Assembly: GCA_963693285.1 (NCBI GenBank)
Contig: OY848930.1
Span: 1,426,001 to 1,490,000, forward strand
Origin: Xestospongia muta
Taxonomy: Eukaryota > Porifera > Demospongiae > Haplosclerida > Petrosiidae
Length of the DNA: 64,000 bases
Direction: 5' to 3'
Below are positions 47,905 through 63,274 of this stretch, in pieces. A model generated the notes under the pieces. That model saw only the letters and a program-made list of their open reading frames with translations, searched no databases and had not been told where the DNA came from. The position numbers were made by a program, and so were the translations under genes. The stretch's first letter is position 1, and every line of letters starts with the position of its first letter.

Positions 47905-47990
47905 AAGTTTTAGTATGACATGGTATGTATAATACACTCATAAAAAATATATTAATATTTCTAGTATAACACAGTAGAATTATACATTAA

Positions 47991-49604
47991 CTACTTTGGA
48001 AGTGGTGCACTGTATTTATCTAAAAGCTCAATAACTTGTTTTATTGTTGGGCGGTTGTCAGGATCTTTCTGAATACAAGAGAGAATTAAGTCATAAAGAG
48101 GTGGAGCTCTAGAACGAACATGTTGAAGCATCTCTTGGAAAACAGAAGAATCAGGAAAATGACAAGTCATTATTTCACAAAAGAGAATACCATAGCTATG
48201 GACATCCACTTTTGTTGTTAGTGCCTTTTGGACATGTACATGTACACTTGGTATAGACTCAGGAGCACTATATACTAAGGCACCTGTACCACGAGTAACT
48301 GCTTGACGAGCTTTATTAGCAGAACCAAAGTCAGAGATCTTAGTTTTCCATTTATGAGGACCTTTAGATTCTAGGAGGACATTGGCACTACTCACGTCAC
48401 GATGGATAATAGGATCAGGTAGACAATGTAAGTAATTTAGACCTACTGCTACATCACGCATAATGGTCACCAAGACAGGCTCACAGGATGGATCAGTGGT
48501 GAGTTGTTTGGTCTCATAAGCACCACGTAATGAGATATCCATTATCTCAGTAATAATCATAGGATTACCAGATGGATGATCTAATACAGCACCAATAAAC
48601 TGGAGGAGATTAGGATGACGTAACTGAGCCATTGTATTGATCTCACGATGTAGTAATTCAAGTGTATTGTCATCAATAATGAGTTCATGCATCTGCTTCA
48701 CAGCTACTCTCTGCTCTCGAAACATAGCAACTCTAATAGCACCCCAAGCACCTCTACCTAATCGTTCATCAGTAAAAGTGACTTCTCTATGACTCACTTT
48801 CCAGCTGTCCTCCATTGCAGAAATCTTCTTTTGTAGGCCAGCCATTTCCTCTTGTTTAGTTTGAAGCTCTTCTTGAATTTGCTCTAATGTCTCACGTAAT
48901 AGATGATGATCAACTAAGTGTTGTTTGTGAACCTCTTGTAACTGAGAAAACTGTTGTTGTTGCTGCTGATGGGCCTCTTGTAACAGAAACAATTGTTCTA
49001 TTTGATTTTGGTCAGTAGTTTGGGAGCTCTCTTTCAATTTTTGGTGAGATGCTTGTAGCTGAAAAAATTCTTCTTCAAGCTGACGTTTTTCTTCTTGTTG
49101 TTGGTGGTGATTTTCTTTTAGTTGGAAATGCTCATTTTGAAGCTGAGAGTACTTTGACAGTTGGTGGTGGTGAGCCTCTTCTAGTTGAGAAAGTCTTTCT
49201 TGTTGCTGAGAGTACCTTGTTAGATACTGTTGATGAGTCTTTTGAAGTTGAATGCATTCTTTCGTTTGCTGTCGATGAGTCTCTTCTAACTGGTAGTACT
49301 TGTCTTCTAATCTAGTCATTGCTTGTGTCATTGTTGCTTCCTTTTTCTTTTTATCCACTTCTAATTGGTTCATCTCTCCCAGAAGCTGAGCATTCGTTTC
49401 TTTCTGTTTATTAAAAAGTTCCCATAGATCATTGTAGTCACCACTACCCATACAGTATGCTGCATCACTCAAACCATCTGTTAAACCTGGTTTAGAATCA
49501 AACTGCACAGCTATCTGTTGTGATAGGCACTGGACAACAGCTTGCTTTTCAATATGGAGAAGTATTTTCTCTCCTAGAGGCACTGACTGAGAACATTGAC
49601 AGAG
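47991..49604 (-). other. Terminal exon: coiled coil plus TKL-type protein kinase domain
   Basis: 538 codons are open from the acceptor TTTTAG|CTCTGT to the stop. After about 60 residues comes a Gln/Glu-rich coiled coil of about 190 residues (QLEEAHHHQLSKYSQLQ). A complete kinase domain follows: glycine loop LGRGAWGAIRVA, RVAVKQM (ATP-binding Lys), EINTMAQLRHPNLLQFIGA, catalytic loop HRDVSSANVLL, DFGSA, SAPES, and the C-lobe CIQKDPDNRPT. All key residues are present, so it should be active. The first ATG in frame is about 50 codons in; the apparent earlier start is a GTG. This favours an internal exon of the large gene over a separate gene. Confidence 0.85.
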
Positions 49605-52600
49605 CTAAAACAAACAGAAGTGATGAAAATTATTTCAGTGGCAATAACACACAACTTGTATAATAACTGTGTGTTTTATTATACTACATCTATATTTATT
49701 CAAACTTGTCCAATAACTAGGTTGAGTTTGAATGTAAATAGGTCATATGCATAGTGATACCAACAATACATTCTTCTACCTGAGTGATTGTGCCTGCTAT
49801 ATTAAGTAAGCTATTAATATCAGAAGTCAAATTGTCCAATAATGTCAAGAAATACAAGTGACTTAAAGGTTGCTGCATTAAAAGTTTCTAAAGAGAGGGA
49901 AATTAACTTGATTGGAATAAATACTGTTACAATGTACCATAGATTGGTGGCTATCTTGATCATTCATTGAATTACCATTAGACAGCACAGCTGCAATATG
50001 TGATCGAGCCTAAAAGAAACAAAACAATGTAACTGTGGAATGTGTTTGTTATTTTTGTTATTTTTGGACAATACTTAGTTTATTTGATCAGTCACTATTT
50101 GTTGTTTTATTTCAATAAACACTGATTACTAAGGACTATATAAGCTTGCTTTTACTTGGTATCAGTCAGTTCTTATTGGTATCAGTCTTTAGCTCCATAC
50201 TACTTTTTGTCTGCAACAAATCTACACTTACCTCAGGATTGTACATAAGAAGGGGTCCTGCTCCTTCTATTGACTCACTACTCTGTTGGCTACAGTGACC
50301 AAGAAGACGCGAGAGAAACATTTTAAAAATGTGTATTGGAACACAGCCATCTGGTATATCAACAACTACATGTAATCTGTAGTTAGCAGAGGTGGAATTA
50401 GAGTCAATTTTGTCTATACACCATTTTTGTTGCATATTGGCTAATTTAAGAAACCAGTCTTGATCTACTGTACAATATTTAGGCCTATATGGAGGGATCA
50501 ATAGATGGACAATGGTCAAATTAAGAGAAAACATACTTATATAGAGAGAAGAAATGCGAAAAAAGACCCTCAAGAACTCTTCTTAATAGGTCCATATCAA
50601 AATCACTGGCATTATCTGAGGCCTTAATTACTTCACTGATGACAGCAGCACACTCACAAAGATGAGGGAGGGTATTTTTGTCTCTTAACTAATGAACAGA
50701 CAATTACATGAATGAGACGGCCTATGTACACCACAAAATTATACACAAACATCATTAATTTCTCAAGTATGAATGTCTTCCAAGCATCAAGACGAACTTA
50801 CCTTTAAATCAATCGTGATGTATTTGGAAAGCAGAGAGGTTGTGACTCCAGGAATTCTGACAAAGGCATCTTCCAATGGCAGAGGAAAATTATAGATGAA
50901 TAAAAATGTGCTGTGCATTATATTGAACTTGGCTTCTTCCTCGCAAGGCAAAGGAGTAGTATAAAGGTGAGTTTTAAGAGCTGTCTTTGTCATGATTTGA
51001 AGATATGCCTGGTACCAATTGTGTAGAATCTTAGAGTTCAAACCTTGAGGAACAGAGGCAGATAAACTGTAATAGACAGAAGAAAATAAGCAATATATTT
51101 GACTTACAAGTTCCTTCACTTGACCCAACAGCTCCAACTAAAACAGAGAACATAGCTGAGATGAAAAATGTACTCAGTAGCTTTTGATCATCATGGTTTA
51201 TCTGTTGGATAGGAGCAAAGAAGTCGTCATTTGGTAGGGATTGGTCTGCTTGGGAAATAGAATTAAGATCACTATCAGATATCTGCAACCTCTCCAAAGG
51301 ACCAAGGATAGAGGACAAGTTAACTAAGCTCTGTATGTTGTATTCCACACAAATGTGTAAGAATACAAGTCGCTGAATGGGTGGTAATTGATGGAGATTT
51401 AAAAAGGTGTGCATAAACTGATACAAAGGAAAGGAAGTTCCCATGTCCAAGTTGAGACGGTGATAAATAAAGTCTGTAAAATATCTCTTCCATAATTCAT
51501 CAGGATATTTTAAAAGGTACTGGAATCCGATATACACTGGATTCTTAGAGGGGACATCATTCTACAGGTCAATAGATCAAGATGAGTTAATTGCAGGTCA
51601 ATATGGAAGATACCAAATATTATAAATATGTAAATGTACAAGTAGATATATCTAACACATTAATTAATTAGTTTGCTTATTATTAGCATGAAAGGAATGT
51701 GGCAATGGGGCAATGTATAAATATGATAACTTTGCCTAGGTAGACCCTTTTTACACATGCACTGATGACATTTTGTGACCCATTCAGTCAACTTACTTTC
51801 AATTGCTGCTCCACAGTTGATATGACAGCCAAACCTCTCATTAAGCCTTCAGAATCTATTAGTGAGTAAGAAGGATGCAGACTTGAGTTTTCTTGGACAT
51901 TTTTGATCTCTTTAGTTTCTTCAATGAGTTTCTCTGCTTCACCATATATCAAACTATTGAAAGAAAAGTAATGCAGTGACTATCACAGGGGTCATGTACA
52001 CTTACTTAAAGAAGGGAAAATGAGGTTGGTAGACGTAAGGTATCGGTGAAGACAAGCTGCAAGCAAGAGTCTTCAATTGTGTAAGTTTAGGTGTTGGAAA
52101 ACTCTCCAATAATGATAAAAAGAGCTCTTCAATGACATCAGTACAGTTAACAGAAAATAAGATATCAAGGTTATAGTTCTCATTTATTAAAGACAACATG
52201 ACAATCATAAAGTCAGTAAATGTAGACTGAAACATGGTCATGACAGTGTCTGTGACATTGAGACCAGACTCGTGAGAATGAGTAAATGCAACTACACTTT
52301 CAAGGTGTTCTACCATCACTGGAGTATCCCAACAGGCCCTAAAAAGCTCACATAACTTTATGCCTACTCTTTTAGCATCAAGTAACTCTAGTAGCTTTGT
52401 ATTTCGTTCAGCTGCTTCCATTGGTCTTGTGAATGGACCAGTGGATTGAGACCCATAGATCACACGAGAAGCAAGATCTGGAATAATTTTACCTAGCAAA
52501 TGTTGGCAAGCATTTATCAAGTTATCATGAGGAAAATCTATAGAAAGAATTAAGGATTATTAAACCGCCTGTCCATCAATCTCTTGTTCAAATTACCTTT

Positions 52601-55600
52601 ATTTGGAAGGAAACAATAATGAAACCATTCTACAACATCCAGACTTCCAGGATGCAGAATGTGACTCTGACCAATTGTATCCAGATAATAGTGACTCCAC
52701 CCATGTAAGAACAATGATGGATAACAAGCATCAAAAAACATAGCTGAAGGAAAATGTAACAAAATTACAAAAAGTTTATTAGAGGTGGATGGATCTTGAG
52801 TTTCTGCCTCCTCAATCATTGATCTAAGGTGGTTAATCATATTTTTTGTAGTATTCTGTGAAAGTGAGTAAAGTGATATGAAATCATAATAGTTGATATA
52901 CGTACCTGCATATTTGCAACCAGAAATAAAATCTTTTTTGCGGAAGAATGTACAAAAGTCTTCAATATTTCTTGCACTTTGCTTTGAGACTGGATAGCAG
53001 AAAGGTTGCTTAGAATAACTTTTTGAGGATCAGAAAACACAATTTCACTAATATAAGTAAGATCCATCTCTTGAGATTGTTTGGTAAGTTGCAATGACAG
53101 CTCATCAACGAGAGAAGAGGATCGTGTGAATAGGATGAGCTTGTTAGCAGCATCACTGTGAAAGAGAAAGATTGACATTCCTTAGTAAATTAAAGTCATT
53201 ATTTAGCTTACCCTTGCTGAGATTGCAATGCTTTAACTTGCAGGGACAGTAGTTTCTTAATACTGAAGTGTTGTTGATAAGTCAAATAATTATCAATATA
53301 AACTGCCGGAATATATTCACGATGAACAATAATCGACTCAGTCGTCATTAACTGCATCAACTGTTTAGTCATATGATGTACTAACCACTGCTCCATGAGG
53401 TCCATAACAAGATTAATTTCTGGAGACATTTGAGTTGGGATTGTGCACTCTCTCCGGGATGTGCGCAAAATTTGTAGTGTTTTAGGAAGAGTTTGCTGAA
53501 CAGAGTCCATTGTGAGAGTTTCGTAGGCTTCCTTAAAAGCAGTGTCACGACAGAGAAGATGGAACAAGTACTCAGAGTCCATTTTGAGTTCTTCAATAGT
53601 ATACTACAGTGGAGATAAACTAGAATAATTACAATGACATATATTAGTCTCTAACTTCTCTAAAGCTTTTGTTAATGTACATGTACGTGTAGAATTAAAT
53701 ATTCAGAAACATCTCACAAATAAGGTATCGAAATTATATATACTTACCACAGGTATAGCAAAACCAAATGAATGTTTTAATAATTTCAACAGCTTATATA
53801 ACAAATAGACTCCAACATTATCTCCAACTGCTTCCCCATGTGTTGTATCTTGATGAGCATAAGGAGGTGCATGAAGAGGCAAAAGAGAGAGAAGTAAAGA
53901 GTCTAGTGTCTCATCCTGCAATCCATAGAGACTAGTATTACCATCAACAGAGTTAATAAATTGCTCCACCTGTTTTTTCAATACACAAAAATGAGAATGA
54001 TAAGTACAGTGTAATATAATTTTAACAAGATTATACCTTAGTTTGAGCTATTGTTAACAAGCCTCTTAAACAAGGTGACAAATTATTCATAGCAGTTGCC
54101 AACAGGGTCTTGTGACTAATATAATATTTCTCAAACCTGTTCAGACAGGGGGCTGGTGTACCTTCTACTTCACTCAGTCGTATAACCATAATACATTGGA
54201 AATTACTGTGAACATGACATGGCTTTGAACGAGTGTCCACAGCAACGTTGGCATAGTAACAAGGGCAGTAATTGGTATTGCCAATCTGTTGCTTATTAAA
54301 GAGATCATAAAGACATTCGTATATATCAGTACTCGATTGACTTATGACAACAGTATGACCTTCACTAGCAGAATGGCAGACAGCTGCTATCATGTTAGTC
54401 TATACAAGAAAAGTGACATGTACATATATAAACGAGCATTTGCTTCAATTCATTACCATTTGCTGCTGTCCATCTCCCAAGAAATTAGAGCATGTATATA
54501 CTCTAGTATTTTTTCTGTCTAATACATTAAATAGCATTAACAGATGAACTATGCTATTGTCTTCTGATGAATCAATAATTAATTTGTATCGGACATCATT
54601 CTCATCACCTCCTTGTTGTGGTTGATCAAAAAGAGATTTATGTAAAACCTGAAGAATACTTTGTTTATTGACGTTACTAAGGGAAACATGTTTATCTCCT
54701 ACTGTTGGTATCTGTAGAAAGAAAGAGAGGGAGAATCATTAATATAAAATCATGCAGTTAGCTTCTTTACCTTTCTTAAGAACATTTCACACAACCACTC
54801 AAATGATTCTTCCTCTCTTGGCAAAGCCCAGTGTATTCCATTAAAATTCCTTTCTAAACCTTCCATAATGAGCTGAGGAGTCAATGTTTCTGTTCGTCTA
54901 CATTTCAAATACTTAATGAAGTATATAAAATCATGCAACCCAAAGAACTTCCTCATATTTTCATTTTTCATCAAATCACTATAAGCAAGACAAAGTTGGA
55001 CAATGTTATCTAAATCCTTCTTGAGTTCCAGAGGAGGATGCTTTGGAATTTCACAGAAACATCCTTTTGCTAGTATCTTTAAATTGTCAATAGAGATCTC
55101 AGGCTGGAACAGAGTAACACCACAGTTGGTTATAGCAGCATCAAGCATACGATTAGTAATAGCTACAAAGGACACTTCTTGTTTATCTAAATAATACTGA
55201 ATAACTTTAAGAGATTCTTCAGCCAATTCTGCTTTGTTCATAAATACTACATTGTAAATTGGTAAAGAAAATTTGGAATAGCTTTGTTGGCGGTTAATTG
55301 CACGGGAAAACATGAGTTGAATTTCATTGGATGTTGTTTGTCGTGAGCACTGATAAACATGGGAATCTAAACTTTTGAATAAATTCATATTTCTAAACAG
55401 AGGCATTTTAGACTTAGGACCCTTTAGATTGGCAATTACCAAATTAAACGATAGTGTCTTGGAAGTACCAGGTGGCCCTACAATAATCAATGGAGTGTGA
55501 GTCATGGTACAAACTATAGTAGCAAATAAATTCTCTTTTAGAGCTTGTGTCTTTGCGATACCAGGAGGCAATTCAATATTGCTACAAAACCAGTCTAGTT

Positions 55601-58600
55601 CAGGGAAAAAAGCTTGAGAGAAGTTAACCTCATGAGGTAAACGATATTTACTGTCTAAGACCTTGCAATACTCCTCACGAAAGTTGCTACCCAACCTCAT
55701 ATAGTATACAATACCAAGAGACACCATAATTGCACGTCTATTATAATCCTTTTTAAGACCATGCTGTTTCTGTATTTCATACAGGGACATTAACCATCGA
55801 TAGAATGTGAAGACATGTTGAATATCACTCAGACCAACACAGCTCTGAGAATATAGCTCAATCTCCTCAGGTTTCATCCCCAGATTAGAAAGCTCTCTCC
55901 TAGTATAATGTCTCACTAAACTCTGACTCTCTACTATCAGATCAGTGAAAGTGTCTGCCTGAAAAGTACAAAAATTATTGATAGTCTAATTTCTTGAAAA
56001 TCTCACCTCCATATTGAGTAAACGTTCATGCAATATTTGAAGCTTAGCGTGAGCATAGTTTTGTTCTTGGTACTCTTCGAGAGACCCATAATCCCAGACT
56101 AAGAGCTCAAATGTTGGGGGAAGTGGATGTGCATTATATGATCCTCTAACCCATGTGTCAGCAGTATGAGTGGTCACAATGTTATGACAGTGAGAATTAT
56201 AAGCAGCCACAATCAACAAATTACTTGGAATATTCTATAGAAGAATAGTCATGTGACATTTACATGATAGTCATATGATATTATCAATTACATGTATGCA
56301 TACCTCTCCATCTAAAGTCCTGTCAAAAATTATCTCTTTAAAAAGCCCTAGACACAAGGAGGTATTGATCTCATCAAGAAATACCTAGTGTGTGTATATG
56401 TGCATGTGCGTATGTGTGGGTGAGAGAGAGAGAGAGAGAGAAAGTGGACATTTCATATGAAGGTCCAACTCACAGTAACAAAAGGCATTTTTATTTTTGA
56501 CCTTTTCTTCTCATCTGCACTTTTATAAGCATTAAAAATTGTCAAAGCTTGTTCCAAAACTGGCTGAAAGAACTTTTTAATATCTGCAGGTCCTAATGCT
56601 ATAAAATAACAAAGCTATACCAGTAATAAGTTGTATTATCTAACTAACTTGGTCGAACATTTAGTTTGTAAAATGTATTGAACATCTTTGCTTTGAGCAA
56701 AGACTGAAGGAGGTAAGCAGTGGCCTATATTCCAATAGATCATATTAAATCACTTCATCATTTAAAGACTTACCTCAGGTGTGTTGTTAACTCTGGCAAA
56801 CTCAAAAATATCGTCCAAACTTGGATTCCCTTCTTTCTCTAAAAGTTTCTTATCCTTATTCATATCACTTGGGACCTCCAACAGTGCAATGATTGGATTA
56901 TCAGCCGTCTCAAATAACAGGTTCCTTAACAAAATGTGAAAATGTCCTGATGGAATTGCCTTGTTTGAGAGTTGACATAATGCAACAAGATTGTCTATTG
57001 AAACTTCATGTCCTTTAGTAATACCTTCCAATGTTTGAAGGCACTGCTGGTAAACAATTGAAGAGTCTTCACTCTTATTTTTCAATAAGTCAGAAATAGT
57101 TTCTAATATGCTGCTTAGTTCTTTGTTCCAAAGATGAAGGAGAGCATAGTTCTGCAGTTGACTTAACATCTCCACGATGGCAGTCTTACCAACTCCTATA
57201 TTTCCTTTAATAATTAGTGGTATACCACACTCATAATGTTCGTGAATAATCAGCATTTTAAGTACATTTTCCAAAGTGAGTACATACTTAGCATCATCAA
57301 TGACAGAGAGCTGACTTTCATCTAATGGAAGACTCAGAGCTCTTGCCAAATACTGGTCAAGAAGACTTCTTTGTTGAAGCTCGCTGGATGAGAATAATAA
57401 GTAACATTATGATAGGAACATCCCATTAAATTATATCATCTAATGTCATAGTTCATCATTATATTATATACAACAGGATTATAATTGTAAATAATTATTA
57501 ACCACTGATTTTCATGGTATTGACCATTCACTATACGCTACATAGTTTTTAAAAAGACTAAAAGAACTTATAACTAGGAAGTGGTTGACTGATGTGAGGA
57601 GCCTAAGGTAATTTAAAGAGTACATACATATTGGTGAGCATGTAAAGAATCCCAAGTGGAATACATTGTTAGATATACTGACTGACCTATTAGAAGGAAT
57701 GTAAATACCAAGGTCCTTGTACTTCTGTCGTTTTTCTTCTGCCAAGTTTTTAGGATGAAGAGAGAGAAGATCAAAGTTACCTCTGCAATCACGAAAATCA
57801 TAAATCAACTACAGAAGAGGGAAAGACTTTGCATATCATATTCCAGGAGTGAATCAATACCAAAACACCTGTTCAAGTGACTTCTTACTTGTTGATGAAG
57901 TTTATTAGACCAGTTTTCCTGATGACAAAAGTTATTCACTTCATCCAACATAGTACCCATTAAAGTTGAAGCCAGTTCACTAGTATTAGTCCTCACTGAT
58001 TGACCTGATTCATCCACAAAAGGCTCCATAGTAACACCAGTTTGTGTATCATCAACAAAAGCTGAAAGACTGTCCAATACTACACATCTTCGCATTATAT
58101 AACTGTGACAGGTGAAAGATCATCCATCCTCAACCATTTCTATCTGAATTTTATTTTATCCTCTTACTTTATGAACAATTTCTGTGTAATTTTAGTCGCT
58201 TTAATGTGATCCGGCATAAACTCACTTAGCAGACAATAGCACTTCTCATCACTCAAATCAATACTCTGACTGAATTTCCTTAACTTTGAATGAACTGAGA
58301 AAAAAAGAGTATTATCACTTTATTGCTTTTTTATTTTACATTAATTTTTCAGTCATTCTCATAAAAACGTACATTATGTAAAATCACTCAGACAATCCAA
58401 CTGTCAAATCTAACTGTTCACTCTCTATTTATCTCTTACTGTACCTTCTTCTTTAAAAGGAAAGCTATTGTCTCTATTGTCTTTGGGATGCAATTTATAG
58501 ACTTGTAAATATTTACACACCAGCTGGACATCATCATCAACGATATAGTCATTGTCTACTACATGTGGAGAACCCAAAAGAGCGAGAATTGGAACAACTT

Positions 58601-61600
58601 GATGGAAGAGATGGAGAGATTCTTCAGGTTTTGACTGATGGTTCAATGATGGTACTTCAATATACAGTATCCACTCTGATCCTCTAGGAATACTAAAAGA
58701 GTCTCCTGTTACTGGATCTTCAATGTAACCAAGAAGTAACAAATCAAAGAAAAACCAATTGATAGTCTCCATGAGATGTTCAAAGTGGAGTTGTTCCTCT
58801 GCATTTCTACCTTCATCTTGATAGAGTGTAAGAGTAAAGTTTAAAAAGACAGCACACCCTGGTCTATTTGATGGCAGTTGGTTAAGCTTATGTATAGCTG
58901 AGAGGGAAGTAAAGGCCTCATTGATTGCAATAGTGATTTGAGAAGGACATAGGGCTAACTGTTTTTGAATGTAATGAGTTTTACCATCTCCAGCATGACC
59001 AGTTACTAACTGTACAAATTTGAAACCTGCTGACTTGACAGCATTTTGTTTATAAAGACAAGCTGCCTCTTCAAAAGTCAGATTGAGATCATTGTCCTGT
59101 GAAAGTAAGGATATAATGCATTAATTATCTACTATACTTGTATATAATTATATAAATGCTCTATAATTAATCTTGCAATTATACCAAATCGTTTTGTGAA
59201 CATTCATTCTTTTTAATTTATGAATATTATTTTTTTCCATACTATAATTGTGGTTTATTAGGTCATATTTTTGTTGTAATAAGCAACCACAAAAATTTAT
59301 AAAGTATTATGTTATCTGTTAACTGGTCTATTACATCCAGTTATTATTATACACAAAAGTAACATTTAAAATACTTTGTATTCTCTGTAGGTAATCCATG
59401 ACAGCTCTTGTAGAACAGATGGAGCAGTCTCTATAAAATGTATACTTGACGAACATATAGGTCCTCTCAATAAGTCCAGTAACAACTACAATACATAATA
59501 CAAAGGGTATGGTCAATACATAGAAACAAACCTTATAACTTACTTCTTTTAATTTGTTGGGCAACTTATTAGCTTGCAGTACTAAATACTCAAATGGATA
59601 CTGTTCAACTCGTTTCATAAACCGACTTAACTCCTCATGAGTAGTTGTTGGACAACAACGAAATACTTCATAGGATTTAGGTACTCCTCCATATAACTCA
59701 CAAATGAAAAGTAATTGTTGACTATGACCATAAGCAGGAATATAGTGTAGCTTCAATGGAGGGTCTATTGGAAAGACAATACATGTGTATGACTCCATTT
59801 AATCTTATCTACTGTATACATGTATACGTACCGGAAGTCAGTGACATGTGAGTTAGTTGAGGAAGGGTGACAATTCTCTGACCATCTTGATTTCTTTGCT
59901 TGAAAAGAAAAGGTTTTAACTCTGGAGATTTACATAAAATTTGAAGGAGTTTTCCCAAAATATGCATTGGTAAGTCCATGTTATCTTGGAAATTATTCCG
60001 ACAATAATGAAGAGCATCCTAACAAATAAACAGTAATAGTAATACATTTACTAGTTTTACAAACCTGTACAGCCAATTTTAGTTTTTGTCTTACAAGAAG
60101 ACTATTCTCAAAGAGTAAAGAGACACGAGACACAATAGCATCAATGTTAATCTCAGTTCGATCAAGAAGGGAGCATAATTGTAGTAACTTGGGCATAGAG
60201 AAAATGAAGAGCCAAGGGTACTGCTGATGAAGAGCATCAATCTTTTCTTTCCAACATTGAAGATCGTCTTCTAAAGTTTGAACCTAAAGAGAATAAAAAG
60301 ACAATTATGGAAAATTTGTGGAATTGCTTACCATATTATCAGCTTCTTGTGTGGAGATATTGCAGAACAGACAAGGAAGGCAAAGATGTGTCTGATAGCT
60401 AGGATGACCTAGCCTATGAAGTTTAATGAAGAGCTTCATCAGTCTATGAGCTACCTACAGTTAACACAGAGAGATAGTTAAAGAAAATATGACAGAGAAA
60501 ATGGAGAATTCAACAGTAAAATATCATTGATGTTACTCACAGAGTTTAAATGCAAGAATAATTTGATTTTCTCTCTATCATCTTTCTCAGCATCTAACAA
60601 TTTTAATTTTCTAACAAAGTCAGCTATCTGTTTTTGAGTCCAACGTTGTTTAATACCTTCATTTTTACTATATTCTGGCTGAGGTTGTGAAGTTTGTCTA
60701 CACTGGAATCTGGACTGAAAGATGAGAAGTATACTACTTGTCTGAACATCATCAGCCAATTGGAAATTATAGAAACCAGTTGACAAGATGCTATCCAACT
60801 CGTTTTCTATGTTCTTAATAGTGTTACCCTGAGTAAAAAAAATTTATAAAGAACACCAACTAAAAAGATGAAATCATGTCCTCTTATTACATACTAACTT
60901 ACCTCAATACGTGAAAACCATAATCGAATTATGTTAATGTTCTCATTGACGGTTTCCAGATACCTAAAGTCGCTGGTTGCATCAAGATGTACTACTTTGT
61001 TCATAAGATCTGGAAAAGTAATGTCCTTTTCAATGAGAGGAGACACAACCTCATATGAAATTCTTAAATGATTCAAAAGGTTTTCGTCATATTCTTCATG
61101 TTGTAGCTGAGCAGTTATTAACTGATATTGTTCGTAAAAGGCAGTCTGACCTTGTGGACTCACAAACTGTTTGTCTTTAAGAAATCGATAAAAAGCAATG
61201 CTCTTAGAAAAGGTCGAAAACAAATTCAAGCAGCTATAATTACATTGTCCTTTCAGACATAACAAATTTTTGATGAAGTACACTTTCTTCGTAGCTTCAT
61301 GAGGAGTGAGTTCGATAAGAGACCCTTCTTTTACTATCTTCATTAACTCTTTGAGACTGTGGGACTCCAAGCAATTTTCCAAACCACACTGTTCACAGAC
61401 ATTACAAATAGTTTGAACATAATGAGAAAATTGGAATAACTCTAATATTGAACGAACTTCTTGGAGGCTCTCACTGCTTGTCACCATAATTTCAGAAAAA
61501 CGTGACAAGATAAAAAATTCTTTATCTATGCTGAGTGACTCAAATTTAAAAGCTCCATCAATAATCACATCTTGATATTTAGCCTTCCCATTCAACAATC

Positions 61601-63208
61601 TCAACATTAAATCTTTAACTCCTTCTAGAGCTAGTTGGAAAGTTTCAATTGACAACCCTGGCAATAGTTGCCCTTGGCAACAACTGTTTTGACGGACAAA
61701 GAAACTACTTTCTTCTTCTGTAGGAACAGAGGATGATGTGATCATCTGTAATCTTTTAAGTAAATGGTTTTCAAATATTTCACTCTGATGTAGATGAAAG
61801 AAGACAAGGGCATCCAAACAAGGAAACAATGGATCAAGAATTGTCTTAAGATTTATATGTAATTGCTGTAGATCGGCTAAAGACATTGCCTTGCTTAATT
61901 TTAATTTAATATCTTGTCCTGGTTCAAACAACCTCACTTGAGGAGAGGGTATAGCATTTAAAAGATACAGATGTCTGGGTACATTTTCTTCCCCGGGAAA
62001 TATAACTTTTTTAGATATCTCTTCTTGGATATGTGGAGGTAACTCAACTCCATATTTAGACAGGAGAGCTGGTAGTGTACAGTACTTCAGTTCAGGATGA
62101 CCAGGAACATATCGTAGGAGATAAAGATTGAGCTTCTCAAAACTGTCAATGTAAGTGTCCCTGATTCGAACTATGCCTGGATGGTCAATCACAAATGAGG
62201 GAGCACATACAGCTTGTCCAAGGATATTCAATACTGTATTGTAGCTACAATATAAAAGTATTTCGTCATAGTTTACTTGATACTGGACAAATTTGGCCTG
62301 CCAAAATCTTAGGACATCCTGTACTTTATGTACCCATTCAAAATATTTAGTAACATCTTCACAAGGACAGTATTGAACTTCTTGTGGCATGTGATCTGAC
62401 AAGAGACAATCAGCATTAATATATAACTTCCGTGAGCGGCAATATGAATTGAAGACGACACCCAGTTGAGGTATAACGGACTGATTTTGAAAGACCCAGT
62501 CAATATTATTAGCTGTAATAGAAAGCTTACTACAGACAGTGGAAACAACACACCAACAGAACTTCCGACTTAAGGAGAGGGAATCAAACAATTCGGTATT
62601 TTTACATAGTGTACTGACTGATAGAGATAAAATGAATTGTAAGTATCGATCAGTTGTTTGAAGTGCCTTGAGCTCAGAAACTATAATCTAAGGGAGAGAT
62701 GTATAAAACAAACACAAAACAGATGAAGGGAACTTACTGGTTGTAAAACATTAAATATAATCCAATGAAAGTTAAAATGACATTCGTCAGTCATATGAGA
62801 AAGTAATGTCTTGAAATCATTTAAGATAACAGGTTGGAGATTGTTTCGCTGGATATAAGACTTCAAGAAAGTGCTAAATTTTTGACAAACACTATCTTCT
62901 TTCACAGTTAGGTTAGTATCACTTTGTACAGCCAACAGTTGGGGGACATTCAATTGTAATAAATTTGGAATAAACACTTTGGCACGTCTACATTTTTGAT
63001 AACGTTCTCCCACTTTACATAAAAAGGAAAGCAATGAATTTTGATATTCATCTCCTGGAAAGCTATTGAAATAATATCAATTTTACATAATTATTGGCTG
63101 TGGAATTACCGTTCAAGTATGGCACAGAAGAATTGAGACCAAGTAGCTTCATGAATTTCAATGGTATCAGGAATATCATAGCACATCAGGTAATCATGTA
63201 CAAGCTGA

Positions 63209-63274
<66 letters not shown>

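Noticed and set aside
49049..49315. 88-codon plus frame
   Set aside because: Antisense of the coiled-coil coding region.
47991..49583. Kinase as a stand-alone gene starting at MPLGEK
   Set aside because: That first residue is a GTG codon. The frame is open upstream to a good acceptor, and three upstream exons join in phase 0, so a terminal exon of the larger gene is more likely.
59331..59798. 155-codon minus frame as one exon
   Set aside because: Only 59544-59764 fits the RNF213-like reading; the rest runs through an intron, and the next exon uses another frame.
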